40,699 nucleotides of DNA from a virus, in IMG/VR virus record IMGVR_UViG_3300049215_000066, positions 1 to 40,699 of that record; one strand, 5' to 3'. Below the pieces are notes generated by a model that saw only the letters and a program-made list of their open reading frames with translations, had not been told where the DNA came from and did no database searches. A program made the translations under genes and the position numbers. Shown piece by piece: positions 7,753 to 15,009 of this stretch. Position 1 is the stretch's first letter, and each line of letters opens with the position of its first letter.

Positions 7753-8123
7753 GTGCCGCCGCGCGCGCTTTCGACGGCCCGGTGGGCGATCTGCTGCTCA
7801 CCATCCAGCCGCTGCTTCATGTGCTGCACGGCGAAAAGCGCGCCCGGCTGCAGCTCGCCTTCATCAACACGGTGTTTGACATGGCATCCCGCGCGCTCAA
7901 CTGCGATCCGGCCCAACTGCCACCCAATCCGCAGGCCGCGGCGCTGGCGCTCCATCGCGCCGTCATAGAGCTGTGTCTTCGCGCCGGCGTCCAGCGCATC
8001 GAACTGGTCGAAAATTACAACGACCACGACGTGGTGCAGCACGCGCCCAATATCGCCGAATCCATTGAGCGCTGCCTCGCGCTTCTCTCGCTCTTTCACG
8101 CCCGGAGCATCACGCAGTCATGA
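7749..8123 (+). CDS. Early-operon protein of unknown function, 124 aa
   Basis: GTG start at 7749 overlapping the gam stop (GTGA). The chain looks helical and globular (GDLLLTIQPLLHVLHGEKRA, then NPQAAALALHRAVIELC). No family recognised. It is coupled to the next gene by ATGA at 8120. Confidence 0.65.
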   Translation: MSAAARAFDGPVGDLLLTIQPLLHVLHGEKRARLQLAFINTVFDMASRALNCDPAQLPPNPQAAALALHRAVIELCLRAGVQRIELVENYNDHDVVQHAPNIAESIERCLALLSLFHARSITQS

Positions 8124-8425
8124 GCACCGTTTCGATGAGCGAACAGGAATTCCTGACCCGGATCGGGCACGGCCAATGCACGCCGGACCTCATGTCGGAT
8201 GCGCTGGCCGATTTCCTGCGCTCGCGCGGGCTACATGACGCGGCGCGCGCGCTGATCCACTGGATTGATACCCGCGAAGAAATGGGCGTCAGCTTCGATT
8301 GCTATGCTGCCGCCGATCCCACCGACGCGCAGATCGCGCTCGAATGCGCGGCCAAGGCTTTCGCGCGTGGCGAGCCGGAAATCGCCCAGGCCGTGATCGA
8401 GGACTTCATGAAGGGCGCGAGCTGA
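8120..8425 (+). CDS. Early-operon protein of unknown function, 101 aa
   Basis: ATG at 8120 in an ATGA overlap, stop at 8423-8425 sharing a base with the gemA ATG (TGATG). Acidic and helical (MSDALADFLRSRGLHDAARA, then ALECAAKAFARGEPEIAQA). No family recognised. Confidence 0.65.
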   Translation: MSTVSMSEQEFLTRIGHGQCTPDLMSDALADFLRSRGLHDAARALIHWIDTREEMGVSFDCYAAADPTDAQIALECAAKAFARGEPEIAQAVIEDFMKGAS

Positions 8426-9066
8426 TGCCCAAGCCGTACAATGCCCGCAATTCCAAGCTCCAGCGCCTGCATGCCAGCGTGCGCCAGCAAGGTATCTCCG
8501 AGGATGACTACCGCGCCCGCCTGGAGCGCCAGTTCGGCAGGCGCAGCGCCAAGGACCTGACGGACCTGGAATTAGAAGCCGCGGTCAAAATGTTTCGCGT
8601 GAAACATTTGTTCCCTCACATGGCGAAGGTGAAGGCGCTGTTCATCGCCGCCTACAACCTCGGCGCCTTCGACAATGGCACCGACGCCGCCCTGGAAGCC
8701 TTTGTGAAGCGCCAGACCGGCAAGGATCGCCTCAACTGGCTTACGCCCACCGAAGCAAATTCCGTCGTCGAGGCGCTCAAGGCCATCTGCGCCCGCGATG
8801 GCTTCGTCGTGCCGGAAGGCGACGGCATGGAAGCCCGCAAGGCTCTCCTGCGCGCGCAATGGAAGCGGCTGGGCGATCTCGGCCAGACGTCGGTCAGGAA
8901 TGATTTCGGGCTCGACGGCTGGGTATCCCGTTACATCGCCGGCCGTCGCGAGTCCCATCTCACGCTCAAGCGCCATCAGCTCGACGCGGCCAATATTCGC
9001 CTGGGCAAATGGATCAGGCGCACCATCAGCGGCAAGCTCGAAGATCACGGGCGCGCGGCCGGCTGA
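8425..9066 (+). CDS. gemA: GemA-like regulator (Mu gp16 family, DUF1018)
   Basis: 213 residues. The family's opening is clear: KLQRLHASVRQQGISEDDYR followed by FGRRSAKDLTDLELEAAV. The C-terminal half keeps the FGLDGWVSRYIAGRRESHL region. GemA in Mu alters host gene expression and DNA supercoiling; in other transposable phages it is a conserved early gene beside mor. The start at 8425 is set by the TGATG overlap, although an open frame extends upstream to 8299. The stop shares a base with the mor ATG. Confidence 0.9.
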   Translation: MPKPYNARNSKLQRLHASVRQQGISEDDYRARLERQFGRRSAKDLTDLELEAAVKMFRVKHLFPHMAKVKALFIAAYNLGAFDNGTDAALEAFVKRQTGKDRLNWLTPTEANSVVEALKAICARDGFVVPEGDGMEARKALLRAQWKRLGDLGQTSVRNDFGLDGWVSRYIAGRRESHLTLKRHQLDAANIRLGKWIRRTISGKLEDHGRAAG

Positions 9067-9506
9067 TGGTCAAGCACCGCAACACCTGGCAGCCGTCGCG
9101 CGTGCTCATTCTGGTTGCCAAGGCCGGCGGCATCGAAGCAGCGCGCAAGCTCGTCCAGCATTTCGGTGGGCGCCGCCTGTATGTTCCTCGAACGCCGATG
9201 GCCGACAATCACGAGATCGTAATCGGCATCGGACGCCGCGCCGCACAGGTGCTGCAGGACGAATATGGCGCGGAATCGATCATCGTTCCGGTGGGCCGCG
9301 ACCTGAAGCTCGACATCGCCGCCGAGGCCGTCGAGAAGGCCGCAGGCGGCAAGCGCGCCGCGATCGCCCAGGCGCTGGGCGTCTCCTATTCCACCGCCAA
9401 GCGCATCCTGCGTAAGCTGCGCAAGGAGTTCCCTGGCACCGCGCCAGCGCCGCAACCGCGCAAGCGCGATCCGCGCCAGATCGATATCGAGGATTATCTG
9501 CGATGA
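9066..9506 (+). CDS. mor: Mor-family middle/late transcription activator
   Basis: 146 residues. The dimerisation domain shows the family landmark GGRRLYVPRTP (about residues 34-44). The C-terminal HTH is GKRAAIAQALGVSYSTAKRI (about 95-115), followed by a basic tail. Mor and its paralogue C bind dyad-symmetric sites just upstream of the -35 region and recruit RNA polymerase alpha and sigma subunits. Only one Mor/C gene is present, so it may serve both roles. The proposed targets are the dyads at 9692-9707 and 19939-19956. Confidence 0.9.
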   Translation: MVKHRNTWQPSRVLILVAKAGGIEAARKLVQHFGGRRLYVPRTPMADNHEIVIGIGRRAAQVLQDEYGAESIIVPVGRDLKLDIAAEAVEKAAGGKRAAIAQALGVSYSTAKRILRKLRKEFPGTAPAPQPRKRDPRQIDIEDYLR

Positions 9507-9685
9507 TGCGAGCACGGACTCTGGGGCTCATTGTTATCGTGGTCGCGATTTACAATGGCATTCCGGACGTGGCTCGGCTTGTGCACGGTGAGCGATCGGC
9601 GTGGCTCTTTGGCGAGCTCGCGGCTGATGCCACTATGTTAGCCCTCGCGTGCGGCATTCTTCTCGGGCTGGTCGAAATCACCTGA
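9503..9685 (+). CDS. Small two-helix membrane protein, 60 aa
   Basis: ATG at 9503 (or 9506) overlapping the mor stop. Two hydrophobic segments are visible: TLGLIVIVVAIYNGI (about 6-20) and ATMLALACGILLGLVEI (about 43-59). It is the last gene before the promoter-like gap at 9686-9742. It could belong to the early operon or be a holin-like peptide preceding the lysis genes; nothing decides this. Confidence 0.6.
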   Translation: MMRARTLGLIVIVVAIYNGIPDVARLVHGERSAWLFGELAADATMLALACGILLGLVEIT

Positions 9686-9742
9686 GTCGCGGGGTCAATT
9701 GAGACCCTCAAATCGCCAAGCGGACAAGCCTAATGTCCGCGC
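9686..9742 (+). promoter_or_regulatory. Probable Mor-dependent promoter of the lysis/late operon
   Basis: This is the first real gap after mor. It holds a dyad GGGTC (9692-9696) / GACCC (9703-9707), centre 9699.5, and a second inverted repeat CGGACA (9721-9726) / TGTCCG (9734-9739). Mor in Mu binds a dyad centred near -43; the same distance here puts the start point at about 9743, the ATG itself. TAATGT at 9731-9736 sits where a -10 would be. A near-equivalent arrangement occurs before the protease gene at 19939. If this start is right, the first lysis mRNA would be leaderless, and indeed no Shine-Dalgarno precedes the ATG. Confidence 0.5.
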
Positions 9743-10177
9743 ATGTTCGACCTCGCAAAGATCAAGCCCGTCACCGACGCCGATATCGACGCGTTTGCAC
9801 GCACGATCTACGGCGAAGGCAGCAACCAGGGCGATGCCGCGCGCATCGGCATAGGTTCGAGCATCCTGACGCGCGCAATCGAGGGCACATGGCCGGGCGG
9901 TCATGACATCGCCGCCGTCTGCGAAGCGCGACGGCAATATGATTGCTGGGATGTAAACACCGCCGACGAAGAGCGCACGAAGAACGCGACGCTCGCCGAT
10001 CCGGCTTTCGCGGCCTGCTACGGACTCGCGCTGGCGATGCTGCGCGGCGGCGTTCCGGACAACACAAAGGGCGCCGTCTTCTACCACGACACCTCGCGCC
10101 AGACGCCGCCCACCGCGTGGGGCAGCGTTCGTCTCACCGTCGTCTACGGAAGGCTGAAGTTCTATGCGAAGAATTGA
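9743..10177 (+). CDS. Cell-wall hydrolase, SleB/Hydrolase_2 type, probable endolysin
   Basis: 144 residues without a signal peptide. RTIYGEGSNQG contains the expected catalytic Glu25, then IGIGSSILTRAI, FYHDTSRQTPP and the C-terminal beta region. SleB-type enzymes cleave the glycan strand of peptidoglycan as lytic transglycosylases. Position directly after mor and before holin-like and lipoprotein genes marks it as the phage endolysin. Being unsignalled, it would need a holin to reach the wall. No ribosome-binding site is seen. Confidence 0.85.
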   Translation: MFDLAKIKPVTDADIDAFARTIYGEGSNQGDAARIGIGSSILTRAIEGTWPGGHDIAAVCEARRQYDCWDVNTADEERTKNATLADPAFAACYGLALAMLRGGVPDNTKGAVFYHDTSRQTPPTAWGSVRLTVVYGRLKFYAKN

Positions 10178-10369
10178 GCTGGCGTTCATCGCGCTTTTTG
10201 CCGCGGTCTTTGTTTGTCATGGCGCGCGCAACCCGTCGGCGATCTCGCGCTCGATGGTCCCTACGTCATCGTCGGCTCGACGGCCGCCCAGGGCCGGAAA
10301 GGCGGGGGCACGTCCTGGCGCTACGAAATCCGCTCACACCGTTTCGAAATCCTGAAAAACTTCAAGTGA
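10164..10369 (+). pseudogene. Small exported or membrane protein interrupted by a frameshift
   Basis: An ATG at 10164 starts a typical export signal (RRIELAFIALFAAVFVCHG). That frame then degenerates into Ser/Arg/Pro-rich shadow-like sequence to 10355. One frame back (-1), from about 10232, the codons read GDLALDGPYVIVGSTAAQG, then SWRYEIRSHRFEILKNFK with a stop at 10367-10369, which looks like genuine coding sequence. No classical slippery heptamer is at the join (around AACCCG, 10230-10235). The simplest reading is a gene of about 68 codons broken by one lost or gained base, or a sequencing error. It overlaps the endolysin end and leads into the GAGGAAG ribosome site of the next gene. Confidence 0.5.
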
Positions 10370-10376
10370 GGAAGCA

Positions 10377-10772
10377 ATGAACACAGCTATTCCGCTTCAG
10401 CCGTTTCTCACGCTCGCGCTTCAGGCCGTGGCGCTCTTGCTGGCGGCGATCGCCGTGCCATTCGCGAACAAGCTTTTCGACCAGGTCACGGCCAACACGA
10501 ACCTGAAGGGCAACGCGACGGCACGCAGCATCATCGACGGCGGCGTCGACTACGCACTCGCCTATGCGGAGAAATTCGCCAGCGCCGCGATTACCCGGGT
10601 CGGATACATCGATTGCGGCAACGCCACCGTCGCCGCGGCGGCCAACTACATCCTGAGCCACTTCCCCGAAGAGCTGGCCCAGATCGGCTACACCGAGCAG
10701 CACGTCATCGAGCTGGTGCGCTCGGCGCTTGGCCTCAGCTCGGCACCTTCCACACCGGAGAAAACTTCATGA
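10377..10772 (+). CDS. Holin-like membrane-anchored protein, 131 aa
   Basis: ATG at 10377 with GAGGAAG just upstream. Residues 8-30 form one strong transmembrane helix (FLTLALQAVALLLAAIAVPF), followed by a soluble helical part with ARSIIDGGVDYALAYAEK. This layout resembles the Holin_LLH type (one N-terminal anchor plus helical tail). Placement between endolysin and a lipoprotein supports holin or a related lysis role, but the family assignment is by architecture only. Confidence 0.55.
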   Translation: MNTAIPLQPFLTLALQAVALLLAAIAVPFANKLFDQVTANTNLKGNATARSIIDGGVDYALAYAEKFASAAITRVGYIDCGNATVAAAANYILSHFPEELAQIGYTEQHVIELVRSALGLSSAPSTPEKTS

Positions 10773-11119
10773 AGCGTTTGTTTGCACTCGGCGCGCTGTG
10801 TTGCGCACTGGCATTGGGCGCGTGCGCCGGCACGTCCGATGTCGAGAAATCCCTGATCGCCGCGCATGCGACCTATGACGGCGTGAGCATCGCGCTGCAG
10901 ACGGCCACGACAACCGGCGTTCTGCATGGCAGCGCGGCACAGGAAGCGCAGTCCACTTACGACCAGGTCGGCCAGGAGCTTGCCGCCGCCGACGCCGCCT
11001 GGACGGCCGGCAACCAGACGGATGCCGCGACGCATGTCGCAAACGCGAACGCCGCCGCGACGAAGCTCTGCACGTCCAGTCTCGACTGCAGGCCCACCGT
11101 CTCGAACGGCTCTCAGTAA
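10769..11119 (+). CDS. Phage lipoprotein, possible outer-membrane spanin component, 116 aa
   Basis: The ATG overlaps the holin-like stop. A lipoprotein signal is clear: KRLFALGALCCALALGAC, with lipobox LGAC and Cys19 as the acylated residue. The mature part is Ala/Thr/Gln-rich and helical (ALQTATTTGVLHGSAAQEA). Lipoproteins in phage lysis cassettes often act as outer-membrane spanin (Rz1-like) subunits; no matching inner-membrane Rz is evident unless the 131-aa or 139-aa proteins serve. Exact role unproven. Confidence 0.65.
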   Translation: MKRLFALGALCCALALGACAGTSDVEKSLIAAHATYDGVSIALQTATTTGVLHGSAAQEAQSTYDQVGQELAAADAAWTAGNQTDAATHVANANAAATKLCTSSLDCRPTVSNGSQ

Positions 11120-11157
11120 TCGGCACACGCATCCCGAAACCCCCGGAGACTGAAGTA

Positions 11158-11364
11158 ATGACGATTGCCCAACTCATCCTGGCGTTTATCACCCAGGCGC
11201 CATCCGCGCTGTCCCAGATCACGTCGCTCTACGAGGCGGTCAAGGCCGATATCGGCTCCGACGACCAGGCGCAGATCGACGCGGCGCTCGCGGCCGAGCA
11301 GGCCAAGCTTGCGCCCGAACAGGCGCAGACCGACGCCGATCTCGAATCTGCCGCGAAGGAATAA
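11158..11364 (+). CDS. Small protein of unknown function in lysis region, 68 aa
   Basis: ATG at 11158 preceded by GGAGACTGAAGTA. The first 20 residues are hydrophobic (IAQLILAFITQAPSALSQI), then an acidic Ala/Gln-rich helix (AALAAEQAKLAPEQAQTDAD). It could be a membrane-associated helper, but no family is recognised. Confidence 0.6.
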   Translation: MTIAQLILAFITQAPSALSQITSLYEAVKADIGSDDQAQIDAALAAEQAKLAPEQAQTDADLESAAKE

Positions 11365-11403
11365 GCGTTAACCGAGGGTTGAACCTCAGACACACGAGAG
11401 CAG

Positions 11404-11823
11404 ATGACCCTCGATCAGATTGTTGCCATATCCGACATCGCCGCGGCGGTCCTATCCGCCGCGGCGTTTGCTTTCGCGTTCTATGTGCGCTCGGTCGCCG
11501 ACGCCAAATGCGAGAAGCTGAAGGAAGATTACGACGGCAAGCTCGCAAGGGCGAAGGCAGAGTTCGATGGAGAGATCAAGATTGTCACCAACGCGCTCTA
11601 CCAGCGGATCAATGGCCTGGGCGATCGCCTGCAGCATGTCGAAAGCCGGCTGGATGGCGCGGCCGGCCGCGAAGATGTCCACAAGCTCTCGCTGCAGCTG
11701 TCGGACCTGTCGGGCGACCTCAAGGTGATGACCGCCAAATTGGCGTCGATGAGCGAGAACAGTCAGATCACGGGCCTCGCGATCAAGCGCCTGGAAAATC
11801 ATCTGTTAAAAATCGAGGGCTGA
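11404..11823 (+). CDS. DUF2730-like phage protein, membrane anchor plus coiled coil, 139 aa
   Basis: One N-terminal membrane helix (IAAAVLSAAAFAFAFYV, about 12-28) is followed by about 100 residues of heptad-rich coiled coil (RINGLGDRLQHVESRLDGA, then LSDLSGDLKVMTAKLASMS). Length, architecture and location just before the small terminase match the DUF2730 proteins of Mu-like phages, whose function is unknown. The anchor plus coiled coil is also what an inner-membrane spanin looks like, and a lipoprotein gene lies upstream. Confidence 0.75.
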   Translation: MTLDQIVAISDIAAAVLSAAAFAFAFYVRSVADAKCEKLKEDYDGKLARAKAEFDGEIKIVTNALYQRINGLGDRLQHVESRLDGAAGREDVHKLSLQLSDLSGDLKVMTAKLASMSENSQITGLAIKRLENHLLKIEG

Positions 11824-11824
11824 C

Positions 11825-12127
11825 ATGAAATTCGGAGAGGCGCTCGCCCAGGACCGCAGGCTCGCCACCCTCAAGCTGATCAACGAAGCCGGGGGCGCCG
11901 CCAACGAGAGCGTGCTGCGCCAGGGATTGGAGATGCTCGGTTACATGGCCGGCATGACCTATCAGACCGTGCGCGACGATCTGCGCTTCCTGGAAGAGGC
12001 GGGCTGCGTCAAGGTCGACTGGTTCGATGACCGCGTGGCCATCGCGAAGATCACGCGCCGGGGCGTGGATTGCGCGGCTGGACAGATCCGCGTGGAGGGC
12101 GTCAAGCGGCCGAGCATCGGGTTGTAA
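11825..12127 (+). CDS. VpaChn25_0724-like phage protein (winged helix), 100 aa
   Basis: Starts one base after the previous stop. The fold is a winged helix: LATLKLINEAGGAANESVLR, then TYQTVRDDLRFLEEAG, then the wing VDWFDDRVAIAKITRRG. Proteins of this type sit between DUF2730 and the DUF3486 small terminase in many Mu-like phages. Probably DNA-binding, perhaps part of packaging control; function not established. Confidence 0.8.
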   Translation: MKFGEALAQDRRLATLKLINEAGGAANESVLRQGLEMLGYMAGMTYQTVRDDLRFLEEAGCVKVDWFDDRVAIAKITRRGVDCAAGQIRVEGVKRPSIGL

Positions 12128-12129
12128 CG

Positions 12130-12672
12130 ATGCGCCCCTCTTCGATCGACAGACTCGACAAGGACCTGCGCGCGGAGATCAACCGTCTGCGCGTCGACCA
12201 GGGCTTCACGATCGAACAGATCGTCGAATACCTGAAATCGATGAACGCGAATGTTTCAAAGAGCGCGGTCGGCCGCCACGTCAAGAAACTCGCGGAAGTT
12301 GGCGCGCGCATCCGCGAAGCGCGCGCGGTCGCCGAAGGCATCGCGCCGACGATCTCCGACAGGGACGACGGACAGCTCGTGAACATGAATGTGGAACTGC
12401 TCCACAGCGCGATCATGCGTTTGTCATCGGGCACAGGCGCTGACGGCGAAGATGTTGAGCTCTCGGCGGCCGAGGCGATGATGATCGGCAAAGCCATCCA
12501 GGCGGCGGCCAGCGCCTCAAAGATCAACGCCGATCGCGTGCTGAAGATCAGGCAGCAGACAGCGAAGAGCGCCGAAAAAGAAGTTGCAAAGGTGCTCAAA
12601 AAAGCCGCTCCGGGTCTCTCCGCGGAAACAGTATCGCAGATCCGTCAGGCCGTGCTCGGAGTGGCGGCATGA
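12130..12672 (+). CDS. Small terminase subunit-like protein (DUF3486, Mu gp27)
   Basis: 180 residues. An N-terminal HTH (LRVDQGFTIEQIVEYLKSM, then SKSAVGRHVKKLAEVG) is followed by a long helical oligomerisation region (AEAMMIGKAIQAAASASKI). In Mu, gp27 is the candidate DNA-recognition subunit of the packaging motor. The ATG at 12130, two bases after the previous stop, is preferred over the upstream in-frame start at 12070 that lies inside the previous gene. Confidence 0.85.
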   Translation: MRPSSIDRLDKDLRAEINRLRVDQGFTIEQIVEYLKSMNANVSKSAVGRHVKKLAEVGARIREARAVAEGIAPTISDRDDGQLVNMNVELLHSAIMRLSSGTGADGEDVELSAAEAMMIGKAIQAAASASKINADRVLKIRQQTAKSAEKEVAKVLKKAAPGLSAETVSQIRQAVLGVAA

Positions 12673-12905
12673 AGAAAGATTTGCACGCGGAGCCGCGGAG
12701 ACCCGCAGAGGACGCGGTCGAACAGTACATCAGCGGCAGAGCGCGCCGGCGCGGCTATTCCGCGCCAACGAAACCTTGCATTGCCTGCGAAGGCATTATG
12801 CATCTCAGAAAGTACACGCGTTTGCAGCGCTGGTACTGGCGATGTGATGGCTGCAACTGCAAGACCGATCTCCGTGGCTCTGTGCCTCTGTGTGAGCAAT
12901 CCTGA
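12669..12905 (+). CDS. Small zinc-ribbon protein, 78 aa, bracketed by repeat sequence
   Basis: The ATG overlaps the previous stop. The core has CIACEG at about 37-42 and CDGCNC at about 59-64 with aromatic residues between (RLQRWYWRC), a four-Cys zinc ribbon. Its first codons (LHAEPRRPAEDA) and last codons (LRGSVPLCEQS) are encoded by sequence of the repeat type described at 12684-12897, so both ends may be recruited rather than original. Function unknown; it is in the position of the small zinc-ribbon genes near Mu-like terminases. Confidence 0.6.
   Translation: MKKDLHAEPRRPAEDAVEQYISGRARRRGYSAPTKPCIACEGIMHLRKYTRLQRWYWRCDGCNCKTDLRGSVPLCEQS
12684..12897. repeat. Two repeat arms bracketing the zinc-ribbon ORF
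   Basis: The left arm at 12684-12714 reads as repeated (G/A)GAG blocks (GGAGCCGCGGAGACC). The right arm at 12869-12897 reads GTGGCTCTGTGCCTCTGTGT. The right arm closely matches the right half of the palindrome at 23432-23490. Reverse-complemented, its inner part (AGAGCCACGGAGAT) resembles the left arm (GGAGCCGCGGAGAC), so the two arms are roughly inverted around the ORF. Confidence 0.5.
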
Positions 12906-13012
12906 TGCCCTGCGAAGCCGTCAGAATGGACAACGGCATCACGGCCATTGTTTGCACAGGCCGCTCGCTCGCAAACCGTCGCAAAAGAGCACGACAAGCG
13001 TGCAGGTTATGA
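12905..13012 (+). CDS. Very small protein, 35 aa
   Basis: The ATG at 12905 shares a base with the previous stop (TGATG). The product begins MPCEAVRMDNGITAIVCT and ends in a basic tail (RRKRARQACRL). Short phage proteins of the form MPC...G.TAIVC... are common as uncharacterised genes. The two Cys could form half of a zinc site. It ends in an ATGA overlap with the next small gene. Confidence 0.55.
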   Translation: MPCEAVRMDNGITAIVCTGRSLANRRKRARQACRL

Positions 13013-13125
13013 GGCTTCGCGAAAAGCTGGAGGTCTTCGGCATTCGCATTGAGACGGAGTGCGGCTACGGGTCGCGCGGCTTCCGTCTCCTGTTTCCCGC
13101 GCCGATCGGCTCCGAGGCCGCATGA
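13009..13125 (+). CDS. Very small protein, 38 aa
   Basis: ATG at 13009 in an ATGA overlap with the previous stop, and TGA at 13123-13125 overlapping the next ATG. The product (LREKLEVFGIRIETECGYGS) is unremarkable. An upstream in-frame ATG at 12781 lies within the zinc-ribbon gene and is not favoured. Confidence 0.5.
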   Translation: MRLREKLEVFGIRIETECGYGSRGFRLLFPAPIGSEAA

Positions 13126-13439
13126 GAAACTACCAGGCGGGTTGGGGCAAGGACGCGGCGCAGGAATTTCACGACGACGTGCTCTATGTCGATCTTCCCG
13201 AAGGTCAGGTGAGCTATCATACGGCCGGCCGCGGCGCCGGTCCCGATTGTCCAGGTGAATGGGACGGCATCACCGGCGTGTCGGAATTGCGCGCCTGTGA
13301 ATTTGTCATCCGCGTGCTCGCCGGCGAGCCGCCGCCATTCGAGCTGGGGCGCGAACTGAGAATTGCGCGAGACCGCATGCGCGCGATCGCAGAGCAGCCC
13401 ACGACTGCGATGAAACAAGCCGAACTGTTCGCGGCATGA
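13122..13439 (+). CDS. Phage protein of unknown function before large terminase, 105 aa
   Basis: ATG at 13122 and stop overlapping the terminase ATG at 13436. The conserved-looking part is VLYVDLPEGQVSYHTAGRG followed by PDCPGEWDGITGVSELRAC, then a helical tail. I have the impression of a recurrent phage family but cannot name it. Likely co-translated with the terminase. Confidence 0.65.
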   Translation: MRNYQAGWGKDAAQEFHDDVLYVDLPEGQVSYHTAGRGAGPDCPGEWDGITGVSELRACEFVIRVLAGEPPPFELGRELRIARDRMRAIAEQPTTAMKQAELFAA

Positions 13440-14974
13440 TCGAGCCGATCGACAAGTTCATCCCGCGTCACAAGGGCGACGAACTGCCGGAAGCGGTCGC
13501 GTTGCTTCCGCGTGGTGATCTGCTATTGCCCTATCAACAGCGCGCGGCCTTGCAAGCGTCGACGTCGCCTCTCCTGGTCATCGAGAAATCGCGGCGCATC
13601 GGTCTCACCTGGGGCATGGCCTCGAATGCCGTGCTGACGGCCGGCTCCGCGCGCGGCGAAGGCGGCGACGATTTTTCGTACATCTCCTATTCGCAGGAAA
13701 TGACGCGCGAGTTCATCGACGCCTGCGCGATGTGGGCCAAGGCATTTGCGATCGTCGGCTCGGCCGTCGACGAATTCCTGTTCGAGGACCAGGACGAACA
13801 CGGCAACACGAAATCGATCAAGGCATTCCGTATCAGCTTCGCATCCGGCTTCGAGATCGTGGCGCTGTCGAGCGCGCCGCGATCCTTGCGCGGGCGCAAG
13901 GGCGTCGTGTTCATCGACGAAGCGGCCTTCGTCGACAATCTCGCCGAGCTGCTCAAGGCCGCGCTCGCGCTGCTGATGTGGGGCGGCCGGGTGATCGTCG
14001 TCTCGACGCATAACGGCGTCGACAATCCGTTCAACCAGCTGCTCGACGAAATCCGCTCCGGACGCCGCAAGGGCGATGTGATGAAGATCACGCTCGCCGA
14101 TGCGATCGCGGACGGCTTGTATGAGCGCATCTGTCTCGTCACCGGCAAGGAAGCCACGCCGGCAGGCAGGCGCGCCTGGGAAGCCGATGTGCGCGCGAGC
14201 TATGCCGAGGCCGCGGCCGAGGAACTGGATTGCATTCCCGCCGCCGGCGGCGGTGCGTTCATCGATCCCGCGCTGGTAATAGCCGCGCACCACGACGACT
14301 GCGCCAAGCCGGAAATGTACCAGAAAGGACTTTGCGTCGCCGGCCGCGACATTGCGCGCCGGCGCGACCTGGACGTGATCTGGGTTTTCGAGATGATCGG
14401 CAATGTTTTGTGGCTCCGGCTGCGCAGCGAAGCGCGCAACACGAAGCTGACATTGCGACAGAAGATTTTCTCCGGCCTCTTCCGCGTCTTCCGCATCTTC
14501 CGCGCCATGGTCGACGAAACCGGCATGGGCATGGGCGAGGTCGAGCGCGCCCAGGAAGAGTTCGGCGAAGTGGTTGTCGTCGGCGTCACCTTCACCGCAG
14601 CAAACAAACTCGATATCGCGCTCGCGATGAAGAAGCGCTTCGAGGACGGTACGATCCGGATCTTCGTCGATCCGGAAGTGCGCGCCGATTTTCGCGCCAT
14701 CAAGGTGTCGAAGGGCGCCGGCGAAACCGTGCGCCTGGTCAACGACACTGAGGAAGTGCACGCCGACATGTTCTGGGCCTGCGCGCTTGCGTGCAAAGCG
14801 GCGGATCTCGGTGAGCCGGCTTACTACGGTTACAAGGCCGCGCCGAAGCGCGACAAGTTTAGCGACGTGCCGCGCGGCCATGAACGCGACCGCGGTCTCG
14901 CGCCAGGCCGCATGCGCAATCGTCCGGACGATCGCGGCGCCGGCGCACGCTTTCGAAAGGGAACAACATGGTGA
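13436..14974 (+). CDS. terL: Large terminase subunit (Mu gp28-like)
   Basis: 512 residues. The ATPase part has a deviant Walker A, EKSRRIGLTW (50-59), and Walker B VVFIDEAA (157-164) with the catalytic Glu162. The nuclease half shows GRDIARRRD (Asp305), MVDETGMG (Asp360) and HADMFWA as the third acidic position. The enzyme packages DNA into the prohead and cuts the concatemer or integrated genome; in transposable phages it cuts outside the phage ends, carrying host DNA. The ATG at 13436 overlaps the previous stop. The last 40 residues are Arg/Gly-rich and probably disordered. Confidence 0.95.
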   Translation: MIEPIDKFIPRHKGDELPEAVALLPRGDLLLPYQQRAALQASTSPLLVIEKSRRIGLTWGMASNAVLTAGSARGEGGDDFSYISYSQEMTREFIDACAMWAKAFAIVGSAVDEFLFEDQDEHGNTKSIKAFRISFASGFEIVALSSAPRSLRGRKGVVFIDEAAFVDNLAELLKAALALLMWGGRVIVVSTHNGVDNPFNQLLDEIRSGRRKGDVMKITLADAIADGLYERICLVTGKEATPAGRRAWEADVRASYAEAAAEELDCIPAAGGGAFIDPALVIAAHHDDCAKPEMYQKGLCVAGRDIARRRDLDVIWVFEMIGNVLWLRLRSEARNTKLTLRQKIFSGLFRVFRIFRAMVDETGMGMGEVERAQEEFGEVVVVGVTFTAANKLDIALAMKKRFEDGTIRIFVDPEVRADFRAIKVSKGAGETVRLVNDTEEVHADMFWACALACKAADLGEPAYYGYKAAPKRDKFSDVPRGHERDRGLAPGRMRNRPDDRGAGARFRKGTTW

Positions 14975-14976
14975 CG

Positions 14977-15009
14977 ATGAGCGCGCGAGCGCGAAGAGCA
15001 AATAAATGA
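14977..15009 (+). repeat. Family-1 hairpin/mini-ORF element, copy A
   Basis: The element sits between terminase and portal. Bases 14981-14992 fold as GCGC-GCGA-GCGC, a 4-bp stem with a GNRA tetraloop. The same bases are an ORF MSARARRANK (14977-15009; an in-frame ATG at 14968 would add three residues) whose stop overlaps the portal ATG as ATGA. Related copies are at 26147, 29868 and, inverted, 31015. Confidence 0.6.
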
